Positions 44,477 through 52,829 of a DNA stretch of 64,000 bases are shown piece by piece. Within the stretch, counting starts at the first letter, position 1; each line of letters opens with the position of its first letter. A program made the position numbers and the translations under genes. This DNA comes from CAISIP01 sp038326025 (GTDB lineage: Bacteria; Pseudomonadota; Gammaproteobacteria; Burkholderiales; Burkholderiaceae_C), in NCBI GenBank assembly GCA_038326025.1, contig JBBQJP010000011.1, positions 38,659 to 102,658 of the forward strand, read 5' to 3'. The notes below the pieces were generated by a model that searched no databases, was not told the origin of the DNA, and worked only from the letters and a program-made list of their open reading frames with translations.

Positions 44477-46561
44477 TCAACGGTTGCCGCCGCCCGGCGC
44501 GGCTGGCTCGATCGGCCGTGGTTTGACCGGCTCGACGGCCGGAAGCTGCGCCGTTCCCAGGTCGGGCAGCACCGCACTCTGCCGCGGCTGCACCGCCTGC
44601 TGATCCGTTCGCATCAAACCGTAACGCCCCAGCGACAAGGCCTCCAACGCTGCCGCGTCGCGCACCACCACGGGTCGCAGAAACACCATCAAGTTGGTCT
44701 TTCTGCGCGAGCGCGTTTCGCTGCGGAACAGGTTGCCGAACAGCGGCACATCACCCAGGACGGGCACCTTATCTTCGTTGTTGGCCGACTCGTCCTGCAG
44801 CAGGCCACCGAGCACGATGATGGAGCCGTCCTCGACCAGCACGTTCGACTCGATCGAGCGCTTGTTCGTGATCAGGCCACTGGGCGAATTCACGGACGAG
44901 GCCTGCACGCTGGAAACCTCCTGAAAGATCGACAGTCGGATGGTGCCGTTCTCGCTGATCTGCGGCTTCACGCGCAGCGTCAGGCCAACGTCCTTGCGCT
45001 CGATGGTCTGGAACGGGTTGACGCTGCCGGCGCCAGCGCCGGCGTTGTTGTTGGTATAGGAGCCGGTCACGAAGGGCACGTTCTGGCCAATCACGATCTT
45101 GGCTTCCTCGTTGTCCAGCGTCAGCAGATTCGGCGTGGACAGGATGTTGCCATCGCCGGTGGACTGCAGGAAGCGGGCCAGAAATCCCAGGTAGTAAATG
45201 CCGTTGGCACGCGAGGCGATGCCGACGTTCAATCCGGTGCCCGGCACCACCGATCCGTTGGCCGCACCCGTAGCGAGCGAGATGATGTTGTTGCCACCAC
45301 TGCCAAAGTTGGTGCCCAGAATTCCGATGGAGCCGTCGCCGTTTTTGCCGATCGGCCCTTGCCACTGGATGCCGAACTCCGCCGCCTTGTCGGCATTGAC
45401 CTCGGCGATCAGGGATTCGACAAACACCTGGGCACGCCGCGTATCGAGCTTGTCGATGACGGCACGCATCTGGCGGTACTGCGGCTCGGACGCCGTGATG
45501 ACCAGCGAATTGGTCGCCGGGTCTGCCTGGATCTGGCCACCGGTCTCGTTCTGCGATCCGGACGACGCAGCGGCCGCTGCTGCCAACGCGCCAGCCGTAC
45601 CGCCGATGGCGGGACGAGCTGCTGTTGCCGCGCCCGCAGATGCGGCAGTGGCTGAACTGGACATTGCCGCACGCAGCGTCGCGGCCAGTTTCACCGCCTC
45701 GGCGTTTTTCAGATAGACCACATGAATATTGCCTGCAGCATCGCCCGACGATGGCACGTCCAGCCGCTCCACCAGGGAACGCACCAACGCCACCCGCGCC
45801 GGATTGGCCGCACGCACGATCAGGGCGTTGCTGCGCGGCTCGGCAATGATGGCGGTGCGAAAGCTGTTGTCCACCTGCCCCTGCACCGCGGCCGAAGCGC
45901 TGCCCTGGGTCAGGCGCAGTACCAACGGTGCAAGGTCGGATGCCAGTGCATGCTTGAGCGGGATCACCTCGAGATCGGTTGCGTTGGGTAAATCCATCGC
46001 CGCGATGATGCGACCCAGCCGACGCAGGTTATCGGCATAGTCGGTGATCACCAGTGCATTGCTGCCGGGATTGACATTGATCGTGTTGTTCGGGCTGATC
46101 AGCGGGCGCAATACCGGCACCAGGTTGAGTGCACTTTCATGGTCGAGCCGAAAAATCTGGGTCACGATCTGGTTGCCGGCCGGCTGGTCGGGTGACACCG
46201 ACACGACCTGGCCCTGCAGCTTGCCTTCGGCCTCGGGCACAACCTTGTAGATGCCACCTGACTCCACCACCGTGTATCCCTGCAGCCGCAAGGCCACGAC
46301 AAACTGGCCATATGCCGCCGCCGGCGACTGGGGCTTTTCGCTGGAAAGATTGATGGTGCCACGCACGCGCGGGTCAACCACGACAGTACGACCCGTGATG
46401 AGCCCCATGGTGCGGGCTACCGCCTCGATTTCTGCCCCCACGAAATTCAGCGTGATCGGCTCGCCCGGCTTTTGCGCCCACGCAGTGCCGCATAGCAGCC
46501 AAGCACACAGGCCGACCCGAACACAAGCCATCCACCCAGAACCCAGCGCAGTCTCATTCAT
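44477..46561 (-). CDS. gspD: Type II secretion outer-membrane secretin GspD
   Basis: A 694-residue secretin from the ATG at 46561, which has AGAAGG 7 bases upstream; a longer frame to 46606 is less likely. Signal peptide to about residue 30 (ending GTAWAQ), N0 domain (ITLNFVGAEIEAVART), N1-N3 domains and the secretin beta-barrel (FLARFLQSTGDGNILSTPNLL; VPVLGDVPLFGNLFRSE). An Ala/Ser-rich loop lies in the N3 region. It forms the outer-membrane channel for folded exoproteins. Confidence 0.95.
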   Translation of the reverse strand: MNETALGSGWMACVRVGLCAWLLCGTAWAQKPGEPITLNFVGAEIEAVARTMGLITGRTVVVDPRVRGTINLSSEKPQSPAAAYGQFVVALRLQGYTVVESGGIYKVVPEAEGKLQGQVVSVSPDQPAGNQIVTQIFRLDHESALNLVPVLRPLISPNNTINVNPGSNALVITDYADNLRRLGRIIAAMDLPNATDLEVIPLKHALASDLAPLVLRLTQGSASAAVQGQVDNSFRTAIIAEPRSNALIVRAANPARVALVRSLVERLDVPSSGDAAGNIHVVYLKNAEAVKLAATLRAAMSSSATAASAGAATAARPAIGGTAGALAAAAAASSGSQNETGGQIQADPATNSLVITASEPQYRQMRAVIDKLDTRRAQVFVESLIAEVNADKAAEFGIQWQGPIGKNGDGSIGILGTNFGSGGNNIISLATGAANGSVVPGTGLNVGIASRANGIYYLGFLARFLQSTGDGNILSTPNLLTLDNEEAKIVIGQNVPFVTGSYTNNNAGAGAGSVNPFQTIERKDVGLTLRVKPQISENGTIRLSIFQEVSSVQASSVNSPSGLITNKRSIESNVLVEDGSIIVLGGLLQDESANNEDKVPVLGDVPLFGNLFRSETRSRRKTNLMVFLRPVVVRDAAALEALSLGRYGLMRTDQQAVQPRQSAVLPDLGTAQLPAVEPVKPRPIEPAAPGGGNR

Positions 46562-46609
46562 ATCGCAGCCTTCTTCATGTCCCACACGCGCATCATCGTC
46601 TGCCACCGG

Positions 46610-47383
46610 TCAATCCAGCGCGATTTCCGATTGGGGCCCTCGTCGGCGGCCCACGATGTTGAGCAGATTGCCCAGCACCAATTCCTGTTCGGGCGCCGCA
46701 CTGGCCAGCCCGCGAAAGTTCCAGCGCGCGCCATTCCATTGGCCGCGGCCCGACAGCTTGAGGCTGCCTTCCAGTGTTTCCAGTTCCAGTTGAGGCGGGC
46801 TGACCAGTCCATGTCCCACCAGACGCAAGCGGTAGCTGCCCACTGGTCGCAATGTCGACAGCCCGGAGGACAGGTCCAGCGCATCGAGTGTCGCCACCCC
46901 TTGCAGCTGAGTGCGCCCGACGGACCATTCTAATGACAAGCCCTGCGCACGAAATCGCAACTGACCACGTGGTTGCACGGTGTTCCAGGGCGCGCCCAGG
47001 CCACCCAGCAACGCGGCCGGCCAGAGGCTCTCACCGGTTGCCATGGCGATGCGCCAGGTGCCCCAGCCCCATGTGAGATCGACAAGCTGGGGCTGCACCG
47101 TACAACATTCGGCACCAATGGCCAGTTGCCAGACCGTCAAGCCCGGGCGCAAAGTCCAGGACACCCTGCCCGGCAAAATACGTGCGTCACGACTGGCGGA
47201 GCCACCCGACAACAGCAGGCGGGCGTCCCCGCGCCAGACGGTTCCACGCGGCTCCACCCACTGCACCTGTCCGCGCGTCAACCAGTTGATGACCTCTGCC
47301 AGCCAGGCCGCCGGCGCAAATACCACGGCGCCGATAACCAGCCCGAGCAAGGCACCCGCAAGGCTCCAGCGGGTCTCAGCCAT
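46610..47383 (-). CDS. gspN: Type II secretion protein GspN
   Basis: A 257-residue protein with one N-terminal membrane helix (residues about 8-30: LAGALLGLVIGAVVFAPAAW) and a beta-rich periplasmic part. The position between gspM and gspD and the opening WLTRGQVQWVEPRGTVWRG are typical of GspN. Its role is unclear and not all type II systems need it. Confidence 0.87.
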   Translation of the reverse strand: MAETRWSLAGALLGLVIGAVVFAPAAWLAEVINWLTRGQVQWVEPRGTVWRGDARLLLSGGSASRDARILPGRVSWTLRPGLTVWQLAIGAECCTVQPQLVDLTWGWGTWRIAMATGESLWPAALLGGLGAPWNTVQPRGQLRFRAQGLSLEWSVGRTQLQGVATLDALDLSSGLSTLRPVGSYRLRLVGHGLVSPPQLELETLEGSLKLSGRGQWNGARWNFRGLASAAPEQELVLGNLLNIVGRRRGPQSEIALD

Positions 47384-47434
47384 GTTTCGGATCCCTTGCC
47401 AGATGCCGGGCAGTGCCGCAAAGCACGAAAAACG

Positions 47435-47914
47435 TCATGGAGGCGGCAACTGCAGCACGATGCTGCCGTCCCAGCCGTTGACGCCGCGCGTCAGGCGTGC
47501 CTGCATGACCACGACACGCGCCGCACTGCGTGCCTGGGCCAACCAGGGCGCCAGCAGTTCCGGCGCTACGCCCGAGAGCGTCACGGTCGCCCGATCACCG
47601 GTCGGCGTCAGTTGCGCGCGTCCTGCCAAGCGTTGCTGAAGCGATGTCATCAACACACGCAATGCGTCGTCGCGTCCTACTTTCGGACGGCCCTGCCATT
47701 CGCGCGCTGCGGCAGACATGGCCTGCATAGCCTGCAACTGCTGCGCCAGCTGGTCGACGCGTTGCGGCGCCGTGCGCACGGTTTGCAGCGCCGGCGCCAA
47801 CGCCACACTCCATAACAAGCCCGTCACCACCACCGTCAATGCGAGCCAGACCAGCATGCGTTCACGACGGGCCAGCGTCGACCAGGTGTTCAGCCAGGTC
47901 AACCAGAGCTTCAT
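47435..47914 (-). CDS. gspM: Type II secretion protein GspM
   Basis: A 159-residue inner-membrane protein with one helix near residues 22-42 (VWLALTVVVTGLLWSVAL) and a ferredoxin-like periplasmic domain. It pairs with GspL in the platform. Its start overlaps the gspL stop by four bases. Confidence 0.9.
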   Translation of the reverse strand: MKLWLTWLNTWSTLARRERMLVWLALTVVVTGLLWSVALAPALQTVRTAPQRVDQLAQQLQAMQAMSAAAREWQGRPKVGRDDALRVLMTSLQQRLAGRAQLTPTGDRATVTLSGVAPELLAPWLAQARSAARVVVMQARLTRGVNGWDGSIVLQLPPP

Positions 47915-49116
47915 GGTCGGCCTCCCGTACGCATCACCAGCCGATCGCCCTGCGCCTGAAACTGATAACCCTGGGCGCCCAGACTGTCCTGTAATGCCGC
48001 CAGCGCCGGGTCGGCCAGGACCAGACCCTGCAAGCTCAATTGCCCTGGCGCATAGTCAATCGCCGTCGCGTGACTACCCGCCGGCAAGGCCGCACCGAGC
48101 GCGGCGAGCATGGACTCCATGTCATCTTGCACCAGGGCGCCGCCGGTGCGGCGCAACAGGTCGAACTGTCGCTGCATCTGCAGCGGCGCATCGACCACCG
48201 TACGAATCTCGGGAAAGGTCTGGGTCAGCGTGACGCGCGCCTGCTGCTGCTGCTCACGCACCCGCGCGTCGAGTTTCCAGGCCCAGGCATTGAGCCCGAC
48301 CAGGTGGGCAAGCAGCAAGGCCAGCACACCCCAGCGGGCACCGCGCCATGCGGGCGCGTGTAATACCAGCGCCATTCCTTGGCGCCAACGCCTTGCCAAA
48401 CGACCTCCGCCGGACAGGGCCAGGTCGAATTGCGCCAGTTCCCAGGTACCCTCGGCGGCATCACACAGTCGCTGTGCCGCCGGCTGTACCAATACGGCCG
48501 TACCCAGTGCCTGCTCGGCCAGTTCGGCCACCGCGGGCTCCGCCACGACCTGGTCGTCAGCGCTCCACGTAGGTTTGGTGCCGAGCAGGCTCGGCGCACT
48601 GGCCAGCGGCAGACACACCAGTCCTTGCGGCTGCAACATTACCAGGCGTGCATCCAGGGCCGAGCCGCTCACATGCCAGCGCACGCCGGCACCGTCGTGC
48701 CCCAGCGGCGCGAACTCCGGCACCACACGGCTTGCAGGCCGGTCCGCCTGTTCGAAAAAGGTCAGCATGGAACGCAGCCAGGCTTTGTCATAGGCCGCCA
48801 CCAGCGCATCACCGTTGGGCAAACGCGTGGGTGCCAGGGCCAGCCCCATTTGGCCCGGCTCATCGAGCAACTGCTCCTCGAGCAGGCCGTCGAGCGCGGC
48901 ACGCAGGCGCGCACCCGACACCGGCGGAAGCCGCACGCTATGCCAGGACAGGCCCACGGCGGGAATCACCATGACCAGCGTATCGGCCCGCGGCAGCAAG
49001 GCCAATGCGGCCGTTCCATGCGCCTGCAAAGTATCACGCGGCGACGCTACGACGTACTCGAACTCCGTGCCGGCCGTCGGGCGAACCATTGGCAACAGGA
49101 GTATCAGGGTTGTCAT
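47911..49116 (-). CDS. gspL: Type II secretion protein GspL
   Basis: A 401-residue bitopic protein: an actin-like cytoplasmic part that binds GspE (ALDGLLEEQLLDEPGQMGLAL), one membrane helix near residue 260 (WGVLALLLAHLVGLNAWAW) and a periplasmic domain. Between gspK (32 bases) and gspM (ATGA overlap). Confidence 0.91.
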   Translation of the reverse strand: MTTLILLLPMVRPTAGTEFEYVVASPRDTLQAHGTAALALLPRADTLVMVIPAVGLSWHSVRLPPVSGARLRAALDGLLEEQLLDEPGQMGLALAPTRLPNGDALVAAYDKAWLRSMLTFFEQADRPASRVVPEFAPLGHDGAGVRWHVSGSALDARLVMLQPQGLVCLPLASAPSLLGTKPTWSADDQVVAEPAVAELAEQALGTAVLVQPAAQRLCDAAEGTWELAQFDLALSGGGRLARRWRQGMALVLHAPAWRGARWGVLALLLAHLVGLNAWAWKLDARVREQQQQARVTLTQTFPEIRTVVDAPLQMQRQFDLLRRTGGALVQDDMESMLAALGAALPAGSHATAIDYAPGQLSLQGLVLADPALAALQDSLGAQGYQFQAQGDRLVMRTGGRP

Positions 49117-49148
49117 GCGCGGATTGTAGTGAGCGTGCCGGGCCGGAT

Positions 49149-50129
49149 TCAGCGCCTCACGCCCGGCGCGGCTTCGGAAGCGCCGGCACCACGTTCGCGC
49201 CAGACCGTGGTCACGCTCATGCCGTTGCGTTGCACCAGAGAGCGCTCGAACACCTCGACGTCGTGCAGGCGAAGTCGCCCGTTCACTTCGAAATAACGCG
49301 ACGCCACACCGATCTGGCTTGGATCGAGCCGCGTGCCCGTCGGCAGCAGCCGCGCGACTTCGGACAATGTGCGAAACGGGGTTCGGTCCCGTGCCTGCAC
49401 CAGGTTTTGCGCATCCGACAGGTCGATGCCGTCGATGCGGGCCGCAATGGTCTGCGCACTGGCAGTATTGAGATTGAGCTGGGTGCGCGTGGGCAATATC
49501 ACCACATAAGGCTCCAGCAGCGCCAGGGACCGCTGGGAAAGACCGAGCCAGGCCAGTTGCGCAAAACGCTCCGGATACAGGGAAATCGGCAGACTGGGGT
49601 CGGCCGACTTGTCGATACTGCTGATCGCACCGCGCAGCGTCTCGACCATTGTGTCGAGTTCAGCGCTGGCGATGCCCAACTGCACGAACAAACGCGCAAA
49701 AGCGTCGCGGTCGGACTGCGAAACCTCGTTGCCGACAATCAGGTTGCTGACATTGAGTCGCGCCTGTGCGTCCGTGATCTGGCCGGACAGAAAGACATCG
49801 TCGTCCAGTGCGCCGTCACCCGGATCCATGGCCAGAAAGGTCGACAACCGGGCCTCGCGCAACGGGATGCTCCAAGGCTCGGCCAGATGGTCCGGGCCGC
49901 CGCTGCGCCCATCCTCGCGCAGGATCAGCCGCGCCCAGTCCAGCGCACCGACCAGCACCCATGCTGCCTGCAGGCGTTCGCGTTCGCGCGCCTCGATTTC
50001 GACACTGCGCCATTGTTGCCACAACGCGGCCGCCGCCATCGTGGCAACAAGCGCCACTGTCAGCATGGCCATCAAGATGGCAGCGCCACCCTGGCGACCG
50101 GATACGGGACGCAGCCGGGCCTCCATCAT
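49149..50129 (-). CDS. gspK: Type II secretion minor pseudopilin GspK
   Basis: A 326-residue pseudopilin with a short leader cut before GAAILMAMLTVALVATM near residue 14. As in other GspK proteins the usual Glu5 of the mature helix is missing. The large globular domain carries LNLNTASAQTIAARIDGIDL. It caps the pseudopilus tip with GspI and GspJ. Start overlaps the gspJ stop by four bases. Confidence 0.92.
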   Translation of the reverse strand: MMEARLRPVSGRQGGAAILMAMLTVALVATMAAAALWQQWRSVEIEARERERLQAAWVLVGALDWARLILREDGRSGGPDHLAEPWSIPLREARLSTFLAMDPGDGALDDDVFLSGQITDAQARLNVSNLIVGNEVSQSDRDAFARLFVQLGIASAELDTMVETLRGAISSIDKSADPSLPISLYPERFAQLAWLGLSQRSLALLEPYVVILPTRTQLNLNTASAQTIAARIDGIDLSDAQNLVQARDRTPFRTLSEVARLLPTGTRLDPSQIGVASRYFEVNGRLRLHDVEVFERSLVQRNGMSVTTVWRERGAGASEAAPGVRR

Positions 50130-50836
50130 GACCCACCCGGTCCCAGCGTCGGACGGACCCAGTCGCGCGTCAGGCGCCCGCTGATGGCCTGGCCCGGTGC
50201 CAGGCCCAGGATCAGGCGCACGCCATCAGGCAATGGTGGTTGATTGACGTTCTGCGCAGCACCATCGGAGGCGCTGGACAAGGGACTGGTCCAGGCGTTG
50301 TTGCGGTAATAGAAAACTTGCCAGTCCAGGGCCCCGGTAATCAGCACCTCGCCCTGCCCCACCGTGTCGGCCGGATTCTGGCCCCACCATTCGGCCAGCT
50401 GCCATGCCTGGGCCCATTGCGCGCGGGTGCGCACCACGGCACTTTGCCAGCGCGACCACTGACGGCGTCCGTCGATATCGCGCAAGCCCCAGGCCACCAC
50501 ACGCAAGCCGACGCCACCTTCTGCCGGATCCGACCCGGTCGCGCTCGCCACCGGATCGGCATATGACCAGCGGCGCGTGATGCGCAGCACCCGACCGTCG
50601 AAGTCCAGCGCCTGAACCGCCGGCATCACGGCCACCGCGTCCAGATCGCTGGTCCACTGTCCCAGTCCGGCCTGCAAGGCCTGCACGTCGGCGCTGAAGG
50701 TGCGTGTGGACGTCTGGGCCCGGCCCATCGCGTCGATGCCACGCCAGGCCATCAGCGACAACAGCGCCATCGCGGCCAGCGCCACCAATAACTCCACCAG
50801 CGTGAAGCCCTGAACCGCTGGCCTTCGATGGTTCAT
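50126..50836 (-). CDS. gspJ: Type II secretion minor pseudopilin GspJ
   Basis: A 236-residue pseudopilin from ATG 50836. Prepilin leader MNHRRPAVQG is followed by FTLVELLVALAAMALLSLM with Glu5. It overlaps gspI by ATGA; the longer open frame upstream is an artefact of reading through gspI. Tip-complex component. Confidence 0.93.
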   Translation of the reverse strand: MNHRRPAVQGFTLVELLVALAAMALLSLMAWRGIDAMGRAQTSTRTFSADVQALQAGLGQWTSDLDAVAVMPAVQALDFDGRVLRITRRWSYADPVASATGSDPAEGGVGLRVVAWGLRDIDGRRQWSRWQSAVVRTRAQWAQAWQLAEWWGQNPADTVGQGEVLITGALDWQVFYYRNNAWTSPLSSASDGAAQNVNQPPLPDGVRLILGLAPGQAISGRLTRDWVRPTLGPGGS

Positions 50837-51195
50837 TGGTAGCTCCCCACGATGGTGGTAATGCGCATCACGGTGAAGTCGCCCTCGCGCACCTGGGCGT
50901 CGACGCGCCGGAAAATCGGATTGGGGGTGCTGCTCACCTTCAGGCTGCCGCTGAAATCTCGCCCGACGTCCAGGCAACTGAAATCTGACTGGCCGATCGG
51001 TGGCAACTGGCGTGACAGCCGCATGCGGATCAACGCGTTCTCGGCACACACCTGGGCCAGCAAAACGTCGGCCAGGCGCTGTGAATTCTGGGTCAGCGCC
51101 ATCGTCGCCTGCAGGCCACTGACCAGCGTCAGCGCCACAATTCCCAGTGCCACCAGCACTTCGATCAGCGTAAAGCCGCCCGCCGACTGCTTCAC
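50833..51195 (-). CDS. gspI: Type II secretion minor pseudopilin GspI
   Basis: A 120-residue pseudopilin, leader MKQSAGG then FTLIEVLVALGIVALTLVSG, with a small globular domain ending FTVMRITTIVGSYQ. It overlaps gspH and gspJ by four bases each, showing tight coupling. Confidence 0.93.
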   Translation of the reverse strand: MKQSAGGFTLIEVLVALGIVALTLVSGLQATMALTQNSQRLADVLLAQVCAENALIRMRLSRQLPPIGQSDFSCLDVGRDFSGSLKVSSTPNPIFRRVDAQVREGDFTVMRITTIVGSYQ

Positions 51196-51704
51196 GGAGT
51201 GCTACCTGTATCCGGCGAGCCTTGCACGGAAAATGCGCGCAAACCGTCGGTGACCACATGGATGCGCTGCGTGCCTTGTGCCAGCATGATGTCCTGGCGC
51301 GAAATAACGGGCTCCGGACCCAGATTGATGACGCTGGCGTTTGTCACGGTCAGCCCCTCGTCCAGCCAGGCCATCACCGGTGCGAACTCACCGCCGGGTC
51401 GCGACAGCTTTTCACCCTCGGCTACCGGTGGCGGCGGCAGGCCGATGAATTCGAATCCCGTCGGCGTGGCGCGCCAGTAGATTGGCACACCACTGGCGCG
51501 CGATCGGGCGCGAGCCGACTCCAGCATGGCCGCCAGGCGCAAGCCTTCACGTTCGAGTTGGCTCTGGCCGATATCGCGCATGGCCCAACCGACACCTGCG
51601 CTGGCCATGGCGATGATGGCAACAACGAGCAACAGTTCGAGCAGCGTAAAGCCGGGCACACCGGCGACGACGCTGCTCCCACGGCTATTGCCAGGAGCCG
51701 ACAT
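51192..51704 (-). CDS. gspH: Type II secretion minor pseudopilin GspH
   Basis: A 170-residue pseudopilin from ATG 51704 (MSAPGNSRGSS), leader ending GVPG before FTLLELLLVVAIIAMASAG. It overlaps the end of gspG by 20 bases in another frame. An alternative in-frame ATG at 51737 or a start further up to 51758 would extend the leader and is less likely. Confidence 0.88.
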   Translation of the reverse strand: MSAPGNSRGSSVVAGVPGFTLLELLLVVAIIAMASAGVGWAMRDIGQSQLEREGLRLAAMLESARARSRASGVPIYWRATPTGFEFIGLPPPPVAEGEKLSRPGGEFAPVMAWLDEGLTVTNASVINLGPEPVISRQDIMLAQGTQRIHVVTDGLRAFSVQGSPDTGSTP

Positions 51705-52137
51705 CGGCGTTCTTGCCTTCGCCTCCGGGCTGGCCATCGGCGCCAAACGACAACACATCGACCTCGCCCTTGAGCCCCGGATTCAAATACTGGTAGGGCT
51801 GGTTCCACGGATCGGCAGGCAGTTTGTCCAGATAGGGCTTCCAGTTGGGCGGAATCGGAGCGATGGTGGGCCGGACCATCAGTGCATTGAGCCCTTGCTC
51901 GGCGCTCGGGTATCGCTGGTTGTCCAGTCGGTACAACTTGAGCGCCTGCATCAGGTTGTTGACATCTGTCCGTGCCGCCACCGTACGGGCATCGTCCGCA
52001 CGCTCGAGCACATTGGGCACGATCAGCGCCGCAAGAACGCCGATGATGACCAGCACCACCATCAATTCGATCAGGGTGAAACCCCGTTGCAGGTCAGCGC
52101 GCAAGGCGCCGCACCGGGCGGCAAGATTCGTTGTCAT
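51685..52137 (-). CDS. gspG: Type II secretion major pseudopilin GspG
   Basis: A 150-residue major pseudopilin from ATG 52137. A leader ending DLQRG precedes FTLIELMVVLVIIGVLAALI with Glu5; the globular part has NQRYPSAEQGLNALM, DPWNQPYQY and the Gly/Asp-rich calcium-site region FGADGQPGGEGKNADVGSW. It forms the pseudopilus shaft. First gene of the minus-strand gsp run and divergent from gspC. Confidence 0.95.
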   Translation of the reverse strand: MTTNLAARCGALRADLQRGFTLIELMVVLVIIGVLAALIVPNVLERADDARTVAARTDVNNLMQALKLYRLDNQRYPSAEQGLNALMVRPTIAPIPPNWKPYLDKLPADPWNQPYQYLNPGLKGEVDVLSFGADGQPGGEGKNADVGSWQ

Positions 52138-52200
52138 CAAGTCATTTCCACAATGGTTTGGCTCCGCTCGGAGCGCATGCACACTGGATCATAATCGGCC

Positions 52201-52794
52201 ATGACCAAGCCTTGGCCTGCACGTCTTGCAGCATTCCTCCTTTGGGCGCTGGCGGCCCTGTCGGCCAGCTTCTGGTTCACCCAGGTTCGCGGCACGTCGC
52301 ACCTTGCCACCACGGCCACCACCCTGGTGCCCGATACCCCTTCGGTGCAGACCGCCGACCTGGCGCGCGTGTTCGGGCCCGCGGGCACGGCCACGGCGAC
52401 CATGGCTGCCACACCGAACCCGGTGGTGAATGCCGCCGCGCGGCTGCGGCTGCTCGGCGTGGTGGCCAATCGCGCGCAAACCGGCGTGGCGCTGATTTCC
52501 GTTGACGGTCAGCCGCCTCGACCCTACCGCGTCGGAAGTGCGCTCGAAGGCGGCTGGAAGCTGCAGAAAGTCAGCACCCGGTCGGCCACCTTGATACCTG
52601 CAGACAGCGGCGGCGCTCCCGTCACCATCGAATTGACACCGCTGGCAGGAGCGTTGAATGGCGGTGTACCGGCGTCCGCGCCTTTGCCGGCGGCAGCTGT
52701 CGCAGCGCCGATCCGAGCGGTTCAAGCCGCACCGGCTTTGCCCGCGCCCGCGCCATTGCCCCTAGGCGACGACGCCCCGCCCCCTGCCAACTGA
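52201..52794 (+). CDS. gspC: Type II secretion protein GspC (short form)
   Basis: A 197-residue protein with one membrane helix near residues 7-27 (ARLAAFLLWALAALSASFWF), a homology region near 78-140 (LRLLGVVANRAQTGVALISV; PYRVGSALEGGWKLQKV), then a Pro/Ala-rich tail. It links the inner-membrane platform to the secretin. The C-terminal PDZ or coiled-coil domain of longer GspC proteins is absent. It is divergent from gspG with 63 bases between, and convergent with the next cyclase gene. Confidence 0.85.
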   Translation: MTKPWPARLAAFLLWALAALSASFWFTQVRGTSHLATTATTLVPDTPSVQTADLARVFGPAGTATATMAATPNPVVNAAARLRLLGVVANRAQTGVALISVDGQPPRPYRVGSALEGGWKLQKVSTRSATLIPADSGGAPVTIELTPLAGALNGGVPASAPLPAAAVAAPIRAVQAAPALPAPAPLPLGDDAPPPAN

Positions 52795-52829
52795 ACACCC
52801 GCCCGGCTGGCGGGTCAGCGCGTCAGGAC

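Noticed and set aside
52797..52815. Hairpin (ACCCGCC / GGCGGGT) between gspC and the cyclase gene
   Set aside because: The 7-bp stem sits between convergent genes but no T-tract follows on either strand, so I do not call it a terminator.
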